This document shows positions 5,131 to 5,913 of a DNA stretch of 5,913 bases, piece after piece. The translations under genes and the position numbers were made by a program. Origin of the DNA: Treponema sp. (lineage in GTDB: Bacteria > Spirochaetota > Spirochaetia > Treponematales > Treponemataceae); contig JAGARY010000036.1 of the NCBI GenBank assembly GCA_017622055.1, positions 1 to 5,913 of the forward strand, in the 5' to 3' direction. Every line of letters begins with the position of its first letter. Position 1 is the first letter of the stretch. The notes beneath the pieces are model-generated. The model saw nothing but the letters and a program-made list of their open reading frames with translations. It did no database searches and was not told where the DNA came from.

Positions 5131-5913
5131 ATGTATACAATTTTAACTATTGACGATGAAGAAAATATTAGAAATGGTTTAGCCGATAATTTTGAATTAG
5201 AAGGTTATAATGTTGTTGCTGCCTCAAACGGAAAAGATGGATTAGATTTAGTTTTTAAAGGTGGCATTGATTTAGTTATTACAGATTTACGTATGGATGG
5301 AATTCCTGGTGATGAAGTTGTTAGACAAGTTACAACAAAAACTCCTGGAATTCCAATTATTGTTTTAACAGGACATGGAAGTATTGATGATGCTACTGCT
5401 GCAATTAAAGCTGGTGCATTTGATTTTTTAACAAAGCCATTAGATTTAAATCACTTAAATTTAATTGTAAAAAATGCATTAAAAGGAAAAGTCCTTGCAG
5501 AACAAAATAAACTTTTAAAAGAACAAATTAATCAGATTGCTGTTGACGGAATGATTGGAAATAGTTCCGAAATGAGCAAAGTAAAATTGATGATTCAAAA
5601 ATCGGCTCCCACAAAATCTACAGTTTTAATTACTGGTGAAAGTGGGGTTGGTAAAGAATTAGTTGCTCGGGCTATTCACAATAATTCTCCAAGAAAAGAT
5701 ATGCCAATGGTTGCAGTTAACTGTTCGGCACTTTCAAAAAGTTTGTTAGAAAGTGAATTGTTTGGTTACGAAAAAGGCGCTTTTACCGATGCCAACGCAA
5801 TGCACAAAGGAAAGTTTGAACAAGCAAATGGCGGAACAATTTTTCTTGATGAAATTGGAGAAATTGATTTAAGCACACAAGTAAAATTGCTCAGAGTTTT
5901 ACAAGAAAGAAAA
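5131..5913 (+). CDS. atoC: NtrC/AtoC-type sigma54-dependent response regulator (3' end beyond window)
   Basis: 261 codons are open to the window edge. Residues 1-120 form a receiver domain with acidic pocket Asp8/Asp9, phosphoacceptor Asp52 (ITDLRMDG), Thr80 and Lys102 (TKPLD). A helical linker follows, then an AAA+ sigma54-interaction domain from about 139 with Walker A GESGVGKE (169-176), NCSAL at about 200, the ELFGYEKGAFTDA segment and Walker B GGTIFLDEIGE (234-244). Phosphorylated proteins of this class form oligomers that use ATP to open sigma54-RNA polymerase promoters. The sigma54-contact loop reads GAFTDA (216-221) instead of GAFTGA. The rest of the AAA+ domain and any DNA-binding helix-turn-helix lie outside the window. 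The ATG touches the kinase stop, making the kinase the likely partner. No sigma54-type -24/-12 site is evident in the window, so self-regulation is not supported. Targets are unknown. Confidence 0.95.
   Translation, partial: MYTILTIDDEENIRNGLADNFELEGYNVVAASNGKDGLDLVFKGGIDLVITDLRMDGIPGDEVVRQVTTKTPGIPIIVLTGHGSIDDATAAIKAGAFDFLTKPLDLNHLNLIVKNALKGKVLAEQNKLLKEQINQIAVDGMIGNSSEMSKVKLMIQKSAPTKSTVLITGESGVGKELVARAIHNNSPRKDMPMVAVNCSALSKSLLESELFGYEKGAFTDANAMHKGKFEQANGGTIFLDEIGEIDLSTQVKLLRVLQERK

Noticed and set aside
5120..5146. Overlapping ATG at 5120 as an alternative start after the kinase
   Set aside because: Its frame ends after eight codons; the ATG at 5131 opens the receiver domain and has GGTGA upstream.

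Overview
The window looks like a core chromosomal segment of a very AT-rich spirochaete, most likely a treponeme. The main argument is gene order. A murG / CvpA-family / clamp-loader delta'-like / soluble PAS histidine kinase / NtrC-type regulator series on one strand is, as I recall, the order of the Treponema pallidum block TP0523 to TP0519. Protein features such as the divergent, insertion-bearing delta'-like protein fit that view. The species cannot be named from this sequence.

Layout: positions 1-659 (minus strand) hold the 5' part of an ankyrin-repeat gene that runs off the left edge. Positions 660-963 form a compact intergenic region. It contains a possible promoter for the ankyrin gene, a perfect GNRA-loop terminator, a tRNA-Phe(GAA) gene with a near-consensus promoter (all minus strand), an A/T-tract segment, and a weaker plus-strand promoter in front of murG. 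From 964 to the right edge, five plus-strand genes follow with gaps of 17 nt, -8 nt, 9 nt and 0 nt, which is the layout of one operon: murG, cvpA-like, holB-like, atoS-like kinase, atoC-like regulator (cut off by the window end).

How the genes work together: MurG makes lipid II at the inner face of the cytoplasmic membrane. The CvpA-family protein is a small four-helix membrane protein. The delta'-like protein probably belongs to the DNA polymerase III clamp loader. The last two genes encode a cytoplasmic PAS sensor kinase and its probable partner, a sigma54-dependent response regulator. The operon therefore mixes envelope synthesis, replication and signal transduction. The kinase and regulator follow each other with no spacer, so they are very probably cognate. 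The input signal and the target promoters are not visible here.

I see no CRISPR array, insertion sequence, prophage gene or attachment site. Most of the window is ordinary conserved genome. The less ordinary points are the ankyrin protein's unrecognised N-terminal domain, the roughly 95-residue insertion and altered motifs of the delta'-like protein, the GAFTDA variant in the regulator, possible leaderless transcripts for murG and the ankyrin gene, and an open frame running through three consecutive genes broken only by two TAA codons.
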